Assembly (NCBI GenBank): GCA_023438885.1
Contig: JAEXPS010000139.1
Span: forward strand, 1-10,423
DNA from: Actinomycetes bacterium
GTDB lineage: Bacteria > Actinomycetota > Actinomycetes > Actinomycetales > Cellulomonadaceae
Direction: 5' to 3'
Length of the DNA: 10,423 bases
Positions 1 to 5,647 of the stretch are shown in pieces (position 1 is the stretch's first letter; the number at the start of each line of letters is the position of its first letter). The position numbers were made by a program, and so were the translations under genes. The notes beneath the pieces were generated by a model. That model searched no databases. It was not told the origin of the DNA and saw only the letters and a program-made list of their open reading frames with translations.

Positions 1-31
1 GGGCGTCGCCACCGGGCCCCCGACCGGACGA
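1..31 (-). other. Sequence downstream of rplO, window edge
   Basis: These 31 bases follow the rplO TGA. No ribosome-binding site, start codon or hairpin of note is visible. The canonical next gene is secY, which would begin beyond the window. Confidence 0.5.
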
Positions 32-796
32 TCAGCTCAGTGCGACGCTGCCGCCTGCGGCCTCGATCTTCTCCTTGGCGGAGGCCGACACCGCGTCGAC
101 CGCCACCGAGACCTTGACCGCCAGCTCGCCGTCGCCGAGCACCTTCACCGGCTGGCCCTTGCGGACCGCGCCCTTGGCCACCAGGTCGGCGACGGTGACG
201 TCACCACCGTCGGGGTACAGCGCCGAGATCTTGTCCAGGTTGACCACCTGGTACTCGACGCGGAACGGGTTCTTGAAGCCGCGGAGCTTGGGCAGCCGCA
301 TGTGCATCGGCATCTGCCCGCCCTCGAAGCCGGCCGGCACCTGGTACCGGGCCTTGGTGCCCTTGGTGCCGCGACCCGCGGTCTTGCCCTTCGAGCCCTC
401 ACCGCGACCCACGCGGGTCTTGGCGGTCTTGGCACCCGGCGCCGGGCGCAGGTGGTGCACGCGGAGCGTGCCGCCCTGCCCGGGCTTGGCCGCGTCCTCC
501 GCCGCCTGCTTGGCGGCGGCGGTCGGCTCGGCCTTCGCCGGAGCCTTCGCGGCCTTGGGCTTCGACTCGACAGCCTCAGTGGTCGACTCGGCAGCCTCGG
601 CCTTCGCCGCAGCGGCCTTCGTCGTGCGCGCCGGCTTGGCGGCGGCGTCGTCGGCCTTGGCCTTCGCCGGGGCCTTCGCCGCGGCAGGCTTCTTCTCGGC
701 AGCGGGCTTCTTCTCGGCAGCGGGCTTGGCAGCCGCGCTCTTCGCGGCAGCCGCCTTCGCCGGCTTCGTCTCCTCGGCCTTGTTCTCGTCGGCCAT
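32..796 (-). CDS. rplO: 50S ribosomal protein L15 with long Ala/Lys/Pro-rich N-terminal extension
   Basis: L15 is a large-subunit protein that binds 23S rRNA late in 50S assembly. From ATG at 796 the product is 254 residues. The last 145 or so (from about Thr110) are a normal L15: LRVHHLRPAPGAKTAKTR, then the Gly-rich stretch RVGRGEGSKGKTAGRGTKG (about 128-146) and GFEGGQMPMHMRLPKLRGF. Residues 1-109 are an extension made almost entirely of Ala, Lys, Pro and Glu, resembling histone H1-type tails and probably disordered; E. coli-type L15 has no such region. GTG at 802 is an alternative start that would overlap the rpmD stop as GTGA. I prefer ATG 796 because a GGAGG lies 10 bases upstream of it but only 4 bases before the GTG. 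Last gene in the window; secY would be expected next. Identity is certain, the exact start is not. Confidence 0.96.
   Translation of the reverse strand: MADENKAEETKPAKAAAAKSAAAKPAAEKKPAAEKKPAAAKAPAKAKADDAAAKPARTTKAAAAKAEAAESTTEAVESKPKAAKAPAKAEPTAAAKQAAEDAAKPGQGGTLRVHHLRPAPGAKTAKTRVGRGEGSKGKTAGRGTKGTKARYQVPAGFEGGQMPMHMRLPKLRGFKNPFRVEYQVVNLDKISALYPDGGDVTVADLVAKGAVRKGQPVKVLGDGELAVKVSVAVDAVSASAKEKIEAAGGSVALS
470..796 (-). other. Low-complexity N-terminal extension of L15 (about 109 residues)
   Basis: This segment encodes residues 1-109 of L15. It is built from short PAAEKK, KAPAKA and KAAAAKAE-like units with regularly spaced lysines, a more acidic patch (EAAESTTEAVES, about 67-78) in the middle, and a PGQGG linker before the conserved L15 fold. 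The reading frame is continuous with the core and no frameshift is visible. Its function is unknown; RNA or ribosome-surface binding is a guess from composition. Confidence 0.85.
689..724 (-). repeat. Exact 18-bp tandem duplication inside rplO
   Basis: Two adjacent identical 18-base units (689-706 and 707-724, plus strand cttcttctcggcagcggg) encode consecutive copies of a PAAEKK-type unit near residues 25-36 of L15. The unit length is a multiple of three, so gain or loss of copies would keep the frame. A partial third copy begins at 725. Confidence 0.85.
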
Positions 797-798
797 GG

Positions 799-981
799 TC
801 ACTCGACCTCCTCGACCGCGACGAGGTGCCGCACCGTGCGGACCATGCCGCGGATCTCAGGACGGTCCTCCTTGACGACGACGTCGCCGATCCGCTTGAG
901 GCCCAGGGTGCGCAACGTGTCGCGCTGGTTCTGCTTGCCGCCGATGACGGACTTGGTCTGGGTCACCTTGAGGCGTGCCAT
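799..981 (-). CDS. rpmD: 50S ribosomal protein L30
   Basis: A small large-subunit protein of 60 residues, the normal bacterial L30 length. It starts MARLKVTQTKSVIGGKQNQR and continues with RTLGLKRIGDVVV, the conserved L30 core in which the SxIG and LGLxRI segments contact 23S rRNA. The ATG at 981 overlaps the rpsE stop by one base (TGATG), so its translation is probably coupled to S5. It sits between rpsE and rplO, as in other bacterial spc operons. The Glu-rich C-terminus (AVEEVE) is ordinary. Confidence 0.96.
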   Translation of the reverse strand: MARLKVTQTKSVIGGKQNQRDTLRTLGLKRIGDVVVKEDRPEIRGMVRTVRHLVAVEEVE

Positions 982-1637
982 CACGCACCTGCCTTCGCGG
1001 CAGCGGCGGCAGCCCGGCCCTCGGCCTGCGCCCGCAGCAGCGGGGCGGGCACGACGTGGTCGAGCGGCAGGCCGCGGCGGGCCGCGACCGCCTCCGGCTG
1101 CTCGAGGCCCCGCAGGGCCGCGACCGTCGCGTGCACGATGTTGATGGAGTTCGACGAGCCGAGCGACTTCGTCAGCACGTCGTGGATGCCTGCGCACTCG
1201 AGGACGGCGCGCACCGGACCGCCGGCGATCACACCGGTACCCGGCGACGCCGGCCGCAGGTAGACGACACCGGCCGCGGCCTCGCCCTGCACCGGGTGCG
1301 GGATGGTGCCCTGGATCCGAGGAACGCGGAAGAAGTTCTTCTTCGCCTCCTCGACACCCTTGGCGATCGCCGCGGGCACCTCCTTGGCCTTCCCGTAGCC
1401 GACGCCCACCGTGCCGTCGCCGTCACCGACGACGACCAGCGCGGTGAAGCTGAACCGCCGGCCGCCCTTGACGACCTTGGCGACGCGGTTGATCGTCACG
1501 ACGCGCTCGACGAACGCGCTCTTCTCGGCGGCCTCCTGGCGCCGCCCGCCGTCGCGCCGGTCGCGACGCTCGCCGCCGTCGCGGCGCTCGCCACCCTGGC
1601 CGCCGGCCGTGGTGTTGCTGCGTGGTCCAGCAGCCAT
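981..1637 (-). CDS. rpsE: 30S ribosomal protein S5
   Basis: S5 lies at the back of the 30S subunit, lines the mRNA entry channel with S3 and S4, and influences decoding accuracy. The product has 218 residues. After a head of about 40 residues the canonical protein begins at about 39 (EKSAFVERVVTINRVAKVVKGG). VAKVVKGGRRFSF at 52-64 is the S5 N-terminal loop where spectinomycin-resistance mutations fall in other bacteria, and it looks wild type. GVGYGKAKEVPAAI (78-91) and the C-terminal fold (IHDVLTKSLGSSNSINIVHA, 151-170) follow. The first 36 residues are Gly/Arg/Asp-rich with repeated GGERRD units. A GAGG lies 8 bases before the ATG, in a 34-base gap after rplR. Confidence 0.97.
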   Translation of the reverse strand: MAAGPRSNTTAGGQGGERRDGGERRDRRDGGRRQEAAEKSAFVERVVTINRVAKVVKGGRRFSFTALVVVGDGDGTVGVGYGKAKEVPAAIAKGVEEAKKNFFRVPRIQGTIPHPVQGEAAAGVVYLRPASPGTGVIAGGPVRAVLECAGIHDVLTKSLGSSNSINIVHATVAALRGLEQPEAVAARRGLPLDHVVPAPLLRAQAEGRAAAAAAKAGA

Positions 1638-1671
1638 CAGTGGATCCTCTTCTTCGTCTCGAGCGACCGGG

Positions 1672-2043
1672 TCACAGTGCCAGACCTCCCTCGCGGGCGC
1701 CGTCGGCCACCGCGGCCACCCGGCCGTGGTACTTGTTGCCGCCGCGGTCGAACACGACCGCCTCGATCCCCGCAGCCTTCGCGCGCGCGGCGAGGAGCTC
1801 CCCGACCTTGCGCGCCTTGGTCGTCTTGTCGCCCTCGGCCGCCCGCAGGTCCACCTCGAGGGTGGAGGCGGAGGCCAGGGTGCGGCCGACGCCGTCGTCC
1901 ACGACCTGCGCGACGATGTGCCGCGCCGACCGGGTGACGACCAGACGCGGCCGGGCAGCCGTGCCGACGACCTTCTTGCGCAGGCGCAGGTGCCGCCGCT
2001 GGCGCGCGATCTGCTTGCCCTTGCCCTTGATGCTGATCGCCAT
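1672..2043 (-). CDS. rplR: 50S ribosomal protein L18
   Basis: L18 binds 5S rRNA with L5 and L25-type proteins and helps seat the 5S particle in the central protuberance. The product is 123 residues, close to the usual length of about 117-125. A basic N-terminus (MAISIKGKGKQIARQRRHLR) leads into RPRLVVTRSARHIVAQVVDD (31-50). The C-terminal signature FDRGGNKYHGRV (98-109) is intact. The ATG at 2043 is two bases past the rplF stop, so re-initiation is likely. Neighbours rplF and rpsE are in canonical positions. Confidence 0.97.
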   Translation of the reverse strand: MAISIKGKGKQIARQRRHLRLRKKVVGTAARPRLVVTRSARHIVAQVVDDGVGRTLASASTLEVDLRAAEGDKTTKARKVGELLAARAKAAGIEAVVFDRGGNKYHGRVAAVADGAREGGLAL

Positions 2044-2045
2044 GG

Positions 2046-2585
2046 CTACTTACCAGCCTTTCCGACCTTGCGCTTGACGACCTCGCCCTGGTACTTCACA
2101 CCCTTGCCCTTGTACGGCTCGGGCTTGCGAAGCTTCCGGATGTTCGCGGCCACCTCGCCCACCTGCTGCTTGTCGATGCCCGCGACGACGAACCGCGTCG
2201 GGGTCTCGACCGTGAAGGTGATGCCCTCCGGGGGCGTGACCGTCACCGGGTGGGAGAAGCCGAGGGCGAACTCGAGCGTGTCGCCCTTCGCCTGCACGCG
2301 GTAACCGGTGCCGACGATCTCGAGCTTCTTCTCGTAGCCCTGGGTGACGCCGGTGACCAGGTTGGCCAGCAGCGTGCGGGTCAGGCCGTGCAGCGAGCGC
2401 GACTCGCGCTCGTCGTTCGGCCGCGTGACGACGAGCGCACCGGCCTCGTCGCGCGCGACCTGGATGGGGGCGGCGACCGTGTGGGTCAGGGTGCCCTTGG
2501 GGCCCTTGACCGTCACCACGGCACCGTCGATGTCGACGTCCACGCCGGCCGGGACCGGGACGGGGATCCTGCCGATACGGCTCAT
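2046..2585 (-). CDS. rplF: 50S ribosomal protein L6
   Basis: L6 sits near the GTPase-associated region and sarcin-ricin loop of 23S rRNA and is needed for late 50S assembly. The length, 179 residues, is typical. It has the expected two-domain layout: MSRIGRIPVPVPAGVDV at the start, VKGPKGTLTH at 27-36, VTGVTQGYEKKLEIVGTGYR around 77-96, and the L6 signature PEPYKGKGVKYQGEVV at 155-170. The ATG is preceded by a strong AAGGAG at 8 bases, in a 24-base gap after rpsH. Stop codon is TAG. Confidence 0.97.
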   Translation of the reverse strand: MSRIGRIPVPVPAGVDVDIDGAVVTVKGPKGTLTHTVAAPIQVARDEAGALVVTRPNDERESRSLHGLTRTLLANLVTGVTQGYEKKLEIVGTGYRVQAKGDTLEFALGFSHPVTVTPPEGITFTVETPTRFVVAGIDKQQVGEVAANIRKLRKPEPYKGKGVKYQGEVVKRKVGKAGK

Positions 2586-2609
2586 GGCTGTTCTCCTTCC
2601 GTCCTGGAC

Positions 2610-3008
2610 TTACCAGACGTAGGCGAGGACTTCCCCACCCACGCCCTTCTTGGCGGCCTGCTTGTCGGTCAGCAGCCCCGAGGACGTGGACAAGATGGCC
2701 ACGCCCAGGCCGCCGAGCACCTTCGGCAGCTTGGTCGACTTGGCGTACACGCGCAGGCCCGGCTTGGACACGCGCTTGACCCCGGCGAGCGCGCGCTCGC
2801 GGTTCGGGCCGTACTTCAGGGTGACGACGAGGTTCTTGCCCACCTGGGCGTCCTCGACGGTCCACCCTGCGATGTAGCCCTCGGCCTGCAGGATCTCCGC
2901 GATGTGCGACTTCAGCTTCGAGAACGGGATCACCACGGTGTCGTGGTGCGCCGTGTTCGCGTTCCGCAACCGGGTGAGGAAGTCTGCGATCGGGTCGGTC
3001 ATGGTCAT
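2610..3008 (-). CDS. rpsH: 30S ribosomal protein S8
   Basis: S8 is a primary 16S rRNA-binding protein of the central domain; in E. coli it also represses its own spc operon by binding the mRNA near rplE. The product is 132 residues, the standard actinobacterial length. It opens MTMTDPIADFLTRLRNANTA and ends with the rRNA-binding signature STSSGLLTDKQAAKKGVGGE (107-126). The first ATG (3008) is preferred over the in-frame ATG at 3002 because an AAAGGGG lies 11 bases upstream of it and 17 from the second. That purine run can pair with the C run just before the start. A 76-base gap separates it from rpsN. Confidence 0.96.
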   Translation of the reverse strand: MTMTDPIADFLTRLRNANTAHHDTVVIPFSKLKSHIAEILQAEGYIAGWTVEDAQVGKNLVVTLKYGPNRERALAGVKRVSKPGLRVYAKSTKLPKVLGGLGVAILSTSSGLLTDKQAAKKGVGGEVLAYVW

Positions 3009-3084
3009 GGGGGACTCGGCCCCTTTCTCGCCGGGGTATCCGGGCCGCTCGAGGCGGTGCGGACCTACCGACGTCGTCGGATGC
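3009..3084 (-). promoter_or_regulatory. rpsN-rpsH gap with small hairpins, one over the rpsH ribosome-binding site
   Basis: This 76-base spacer is long for the operon. Read on the minus strand it first shows a 5-bp hairpin (arms 3076-3080 and 3068-3072, 3-base loop) just after the rpsN stop. A short CCGC/GCGG stem follows. Last, GGGG (3020-3023) of the putative ribosome-binding site faces CCCC next to the rpsH ATG across a 6-base loop. The last pairing could hide the ribosome-binding site. The pairings are visible; a regulatory role is inference. Confidence 0.4.
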
Positions 3085-3270
3085 TTACCAGCTGCTCTTG
3101 GTGACGCCGGGGAGCTCGCCCCGGTGGGCCATCTCGCGCACGCAGATCCGGCACAGGCCGAACTTGCGGTAGACGGAGCGCGGACGCCCGCACCGCTGGC
3201 AGCGCGTGTAGCCGCGCACGCCGAACTTCGGCGTCGCGTTCGCCTTGTTGACGAGGGCGGTCTTCGCCAT
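3085..3270 (-). CDS. rpsN: 30S ribosomal protein S14, zinc-binding (type Z)
   Basis: S14 sits in the 30S head and helps place S3 and S10. At 61 residues this is the short type Z form, not the roughly 100-residue zinc-free form. The zinc ribbon is complete: Cys24-x2-Cys27 and Cys40-x2-Cys43 in RCQRCGRP and LCRICVRE. The C-terminal MAHRGELPGVTKSSW is the family's usual ending. ATG at 3270 is two bases past the rplE stop. Many actinobacteria carry a second, zinc-free S14 elsewhere, used under zinc limitation; that copy is not in this window. The stop is TAA, unlike the TGA used by most neighbours. Confidence 0.97.
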   Translation of the reverse strand: MAKTALVNKANATPKFGVRGYTRCQRCGRPRSVYRKFGLCRICVREMAHRGELPGVTKSSW

Positions 3271-3272
3271 TG

Positions 3273-3842
3273 TCAGTTCTCCTTGAACGGGAAGCCGAGC
3301 GCACGGAGGAAGGCCCGCGCCTCGTCGTCGGTCGTGGCGGTCGTGACGACCGTGATGTCCATGCCGCGGACCCGGTCGATCTTGTCCTGGTCGATCTCGT
3401 GGAACACGGACTGCTCGGTCAGGCCGAACGTGTAGTTGCCGTGCCCGTCGAACTGACGGTCGGACAGACCGCGGAAGTCGCGGATGCGGGGCAGCGCGAT
3501 CGACAGCAGCCGGTCGAGGAACTCCCACGCCCGGTCACCGCGCAGCGTGACGTGCGCGCCGATCGGCATGCCCTCGCGCAGCTTGAACTGCGCGATCGAC
3601 TTGCGGGCCTTGGTCACGGTCGGCTTCTGGCCCGTGATCGCGGTGAGGTCCTTGACCGCACCCTCGATCAACTTGGAGTCCTTGGCCGCCTCGCCGACGC
3701 CCATGTTGACGACGACCTTGACGAGCCGCGCCACCTGGTTGACGTTCTCGTGGCCGAACTGCTCCAGGAGCGCCGGCTTGATCTCCTCGGCGTACCGCGT
3801 CTTGAGCCGCGGGGTGGCCGGAGCCTCGATGGTCTGCGACAT
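3273..3842 (-). CDS. rplE: 50S ribosomal protein L5
   Basis: L5 binds 5S rRNA and helix 84 of 23S rRNA in the central protuberance and contacts the P-site tRNA. Length is 189 residues, slightly above E. coli (179) because of a short N-terminal addition (MSQTIEAPATP). Conserved blocks are LVKVVVNMGVGEAAKDSKLI (40-59), GQKPTVTKARKSIAQFKLRE (71-90), LPRIRDFRGLS (117-127), and GMDITVVTTATTDDEARAFL near the end. The ATG overlaps the rplX stop by one base (TGATG). In E. coli the S8 repressor site lies at the rplE start; I did not recognise an equivalent here. Confidence 0.97.
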   Translation of the reverse strand: MSQTIEAPATPRLKTRYAEEIKPALLEQFGHENVNQVARLVKVVVNMGVGEAAKDSKLIEGAVKDLTAITGQKPTVTKARKSIAQFKLREGMPIGAHVTLRGDRAWEFLDRLLSIALPRIRDFRGLSDRQFDGHGNYTFGLTEQSVFHEIDQDKIDRVRGMDITVVTTATTDDEARAFLRALGFPFKEN

Positions 3843-4189
3843 CAGATGTCCTTACCGGAGCGCTTGGCCACGCGGACCCGGACGGTCTTGAGCTTGCCGT
3901 CGCGCTCGATCTGCTCGGTGCGGTAGCCGACCCGGGTGCCCTTCTTGGTCTCCGGGTCGACGAGCATCACGTTGCTGATGTGGATGGGAGCCTCGACCAC
4001 CTCGATGCCACCCGTGCGCGTGCCGCGCTGGTTGGTGCTCATCTTGGTGTGCTTGGTGACGCGGTGGATGCCCTCGACGACCACCCGCTGCGACTCGGTC
4101 AGCACCTCGAGCACGCGGCCCTGCTTGCCGCGGTCCGCGCGGTTGCCGGAGATGACGACGACCAGGTCGCCCTTCTTGATCTTGGCCAT
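3842..4189 (-). CDS. rplX: 50S ribosomal protein L24
   Basis: L24 is an assembly-initiator protein that binds the 5' end of 23S rRNA and lies near the peptide exit. The product is 115 residues. A KOW motif fills the N-terminus (KIKKGDLVVVISGNRADRGK, 3-22, with GRVLEVL following). GIHRVTKHTK (40-49) and GGIEVVEAPIHISNVML (60-76) are standard L24 features. The tail (KKGTRVGYRTEQ onwards) is common in Gram-positive L24 proteins. ATG lies two bases past the rplN stop, consistent with coupled translation. Confidence 0.96.
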   Translation of the reverse strand: MAKIKKGDLVVVISGNRADRGKQGRVLEVLTESQRVVVEGIHRVTKHTKMSTNQRGTRTGGIEVVEAPIHISNVMLVDPETKKGTRVGYRTEQIERDGKLKTVRVRVAKRSGKDI

Positions 4190-4191
4190 GG

Positions 4192-4560
4192 TCAGAGCAC
4201 CTCCGGAGCCAGCGAGATGATCTTCATGAACTTCTTGTCGCGCAGCTCGCGGCCCACCGGGCCGAAGATGCGCGTCCCACGGGGTTCCCCGTCGTTCTTG
4301 AGGATCACGGCGGCGTTCTCGTCGAACTTGATGTACGAGCCGTCCGGACGGCGGCGCTCCTTGCGGGTGCGCACGACGACGGCCTTGACGACGTCACCCT
4401 TCTTGACGTTGCCACCGGGGATCGCGTCCTTCACGGTGGCGACGATGACGTCGCCGATGCCGGCGTAGCGGCGCCCGGAGCCCCCGAGAACGCGGATGCA
4501 GAGGATCTCCTTGGCACCCGTGTTGTCGGCGACGCGGAGCCGCGTCTCCTGCTGGATCAT
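4192..4560 (-). CDS. rplN: 50S ribosomal protein L14
   Basis: L14 binds 23S rRNA at the subunit interface and forms an intersubunit bridge with 16S rRNA; it is also the docking site of the silencing factor RsfS in other bacteria. At 122 residues it has exactly the usual length. Recognised segments are MIQQETRLRVADNTGAKEIL (1-20), the family signature around ATVKDAIPGGNVKKGDVVKA (41-60), VVVRTRKERRRPDGSYIKFD (61-80), and the C-terminal FGPVGRELRDKKFMKIISLA. It is the first gene of the spc part. GGAG sits about 8 bases before the ATG, after a 127-base structured gap. Confidence 0.98.
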   Translation of the reverse strand: MIQQETRLRVADNTGAKEILCIRVLGGSGRRYAGIGDVIVATVKDAIPGGNVKKGDVVKAVVVRTRKERRRPDGSYIKFDENAAVILKNDGEPRGTRIFGPVGRELRDKKFMKIISLAPEVL

Positions 4561-4587
4561 TGCCTCACTCCTGTCGTCTGGCGGGTT

Positions 4588-4621
4588 CTCGGGTCGCCGC
4601 CGTTGGCCGCCGGCGCCCGAG
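4588..4621 (-). promoter_or_regulatory. Long hairpin in the rplN leader
   Basis: Arms ctcggg+cgccg (4588-4593 and 4595-4599, one unpaired base at 4594) pair with cggcg+cccgag (4611-4621), giving 11 base pairs with a single bulge and an 11-base loop. In the minus-strand RNA this follows the nested repeat and precedes the rplN ribosome-binding site by about 15 bases. The stem is all G-C except one pair. Function unknown; protein-binding leader structure or second half of a terminator are both possible. Confidence 0.45.
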
Positions 4622-4636
4622 CCTGTCCGAACGTGT

Positions 4637-4679
4637 CGTTGCCGTCTAGCACATGGGGGCTACGCCCCCACGGGCAACG
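4637..4679 (-). terminator. Nested inverted repeat after rpsQ, terminator-like
   Basis: Outer arms cgttgcc (4637-4643) and ggcaacg (4673-4679) are perfect 7-bp complements. They enclose a second perfect 7-bp stem, tgggggc (4654-4660) and gccccca (4664-4670), with a 3-base loop. It begins 8 bases past the rpsQ stop. On the minus strand no U-rich tract follows, so an intrinsic terminator of the classical type is not supported. U-poor terminators have been proposed in high-GC actinobacteria; a processing or attenuation site is an alternative. Confidence 0.5.
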
Positions 4680-4687
4680 GATGTGCC

Positions 4688-4978
4688 TTACTTGGCCTTC
4701 TCGAGGATCTCGACCACTCGCCACCGCTTGGTGGCCGACAGCGGACGGGTCTCCATGATGAGCACCAGGTCGCCGACACCCGCCGAGTTCTGCTCGTCGT
4801 GCGCCTTGACCTTGCTCGTTCGCTTCATGACCTTGCCGTAGAGCGGGTGCTTGACCCGGTCCTCGACCTCGACCACGACGGTCTTGTCCATCTTGTCGCT
4901 GACCACGTAGCCACGGCGCGTCTTGCGGTACGCGCGGTGCTCGGCCGTGGCCGTCGTCGACTCGTGCTTGGTGCTCAA
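4688..4978 (-). CDS. rpsQ: 30S ribosomal protein S17 (TTG start)
   Basis: S17 is a primary 16S rRNA-binding protein of the 5' domain with an OB fold. From the TTG at 4978 the product is 96 residues. The core YRKTRRGYVVSDKMDKTVVV (17-36), VEDRVKHPLYGKVMKRT (38-54) and the signature GDLVLIMETRPLS (69-81) are all present, ahead of the C-terminal TKRWRVVEILEKAK. I chose TTG because a GAGG lies 5 bases upstream and it follows the rpmC stop by 7 bases. The only upstream in-frame alternative I considered is GTG 5026, which would add 16 unlike-S17 residues and overlap rpmC by 41 bases. No ATG occurs before the conserved core. Last gene of the S10 operon. Confidence 0.93.
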   Translation of the reverse strand: MSTKHESTTATAEHRAYRKTRRGYVVSDKMDKTVVVEVEDRVKHPLYGKVMKRTSKVKAHDEQNSAGVGDLVLIMETRPLSATKRWRVVEILEKAK

Positions 4979-4985
4979 CGTTGCC

Positions 4986-5225
4986 TCACTCGCTCGGGCT
5001 CGGTGCGGTGCGGATGCCGAGCTCACGCTCGCGCAGGATGGTGTAGATCCGGGCGATGTCGCGGCGGACGGCAGCGAGCCGGCCGTGGCTCTCCAGCTGA
5101 CCGGTGGCCGACTGGAAGCGCAGGTTGAACAGCTCCTCCTTGGCCTTCTTCAGCTCGGCGACGAGACGCTCGTCGTCGAAAGCATCGAGATCGTTGGGCG
5201 CGAGGCCCTGCGTTCCGATGGCCAT
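4986..5225 (-). CDS. rpmC: 50S ribosomal protein L29
   Basis: L29 lies at the peptide tunnel exit beside L23, near where trigger factor and signal recognition particle dock. The product is 79 residues, a little longer than E. coli (63) owing to a short N-terminal leader and a TAPSPSE tail. The diagnostic helix-turn-helix is clear: LVAELKKAKEELFNLRFQSA (21-40), TGQLE, then RLAAVRRDIARIYTILRERE (49-68). Its ATG overlaps the rplP stop by one base (TGATG). Position between rplP and rpsQ is canonical. Confidence 0.96.
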   Translation of the reverse strand: MAIGTQGLAPNDLDAFDDERLVAELKKAKEELFNLRFQSATGQLESHGRLAAVRRDIARIYTILRERELGIRTAPSPSE

Positions 5226-5644
5226 CAGACGGCACCTCCCTCACGCATGATGAAACGGGTCTTCATGGGGAGCTTGTGCTGCGCGCGGCGCATGGCCTCG
5301 CGAGCCAGGGGCTCCGGAACGCCGGCCAGCTCGAAGAGCACGCGGCCGGGCTTGACGTTGGCGATCCACCACTCGGGCGAGCCCTTGCCGGAACCCATGC
5401 GGGTCTCGGCGGGCTTCTTCGTCAGCGGCCGGTCCGGGTAGATGTTGATCCAGACCTTGCCGCCACGCTTGATGTGGCGGGTCATGGCGATACGAGCTGC
5501 CTCGATCTGCCGGTTGGTGACGTAGGCCGGCTCGAGAGCCTGGATGCCGAAGTCGCCGAAGGCGATCGTGGTGCCACCGGTCGCAGTGCCGTGCCGGTCC
5601 GGCCGGTGCTGCTTGCGGTGCTTCAGCCTGCGCGGGATGAGCAT
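5225..5644 (-). CDS. rplP: 50S ribosomal protein L16
   Basis: L16 helps shape the A-site tRNA binding region of the 50S subunit and is needed late in assembly. Length 139 is standard. It begins MLIPRRLKHRKQHRPDRHGT and carries GFxxLE-type FGIQALEPAYVTNRQIEAAR (32-51), RGGKVWINIYPDRPLTKKP (60-78) and RMGSGKGSPEWW (82-93). The Arg82 of this block corresponds to the arginine hydroxylated in E. coli L16; whether it is modified here cannot be seen. The ATG is three bases past the rpsC stop. Confidence 0.98.
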   Translation of the reverse strand: MLIPRRLKHRKQHRPDRHGTATGGTTIAFGDFGIQALEPAYVTNRQIEAARIAMTRHIKRGGKVWINIYPDRPLTKKPAETRMGSGKGSPEWWIANVKPGRVLFELAGVPEPLAREAMRRAQHKLPMKTRFIMREGGAV

Positions 5645-5647
5645 GGC

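Larger units (their letters stand above)
4561..4687 (-). promoter_or_regulatory. S10/spc operon junction: structured intergenic region
   Basis: This is the largest gap within the gene cluster and falls exactly where the S10 genes end and the spc genes begin. It contains two inverted-repeat structures, listed separately, followed by the rplN ribosome-binding site. No convincing -35/-10 pair was found and there is no T run, so I cannot say whether it is a terminator, attenuator, processing site or promoter region. Confidence 0.5.

Noticed and set aside
689..724. CRISPR-like repeat pair
   Set aside because: The units are directly adjacent with no spacer and lie inside the rplO reading frame; they encode a protein repeat.
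75..3104. Several plus-strand open frames of 145-320 codons opposite rplO to rpsH
   Set aside because: All are shadows of minus-strand genes in high-GC DNA, with low-complexity translations and no family resemblance.
4637..4679. Classical Rho-independent terminator after rpsQ
   Set aside because: The stem is convincing but no U-rich tract follows on the minus strand, so I list it only as terminator-like.
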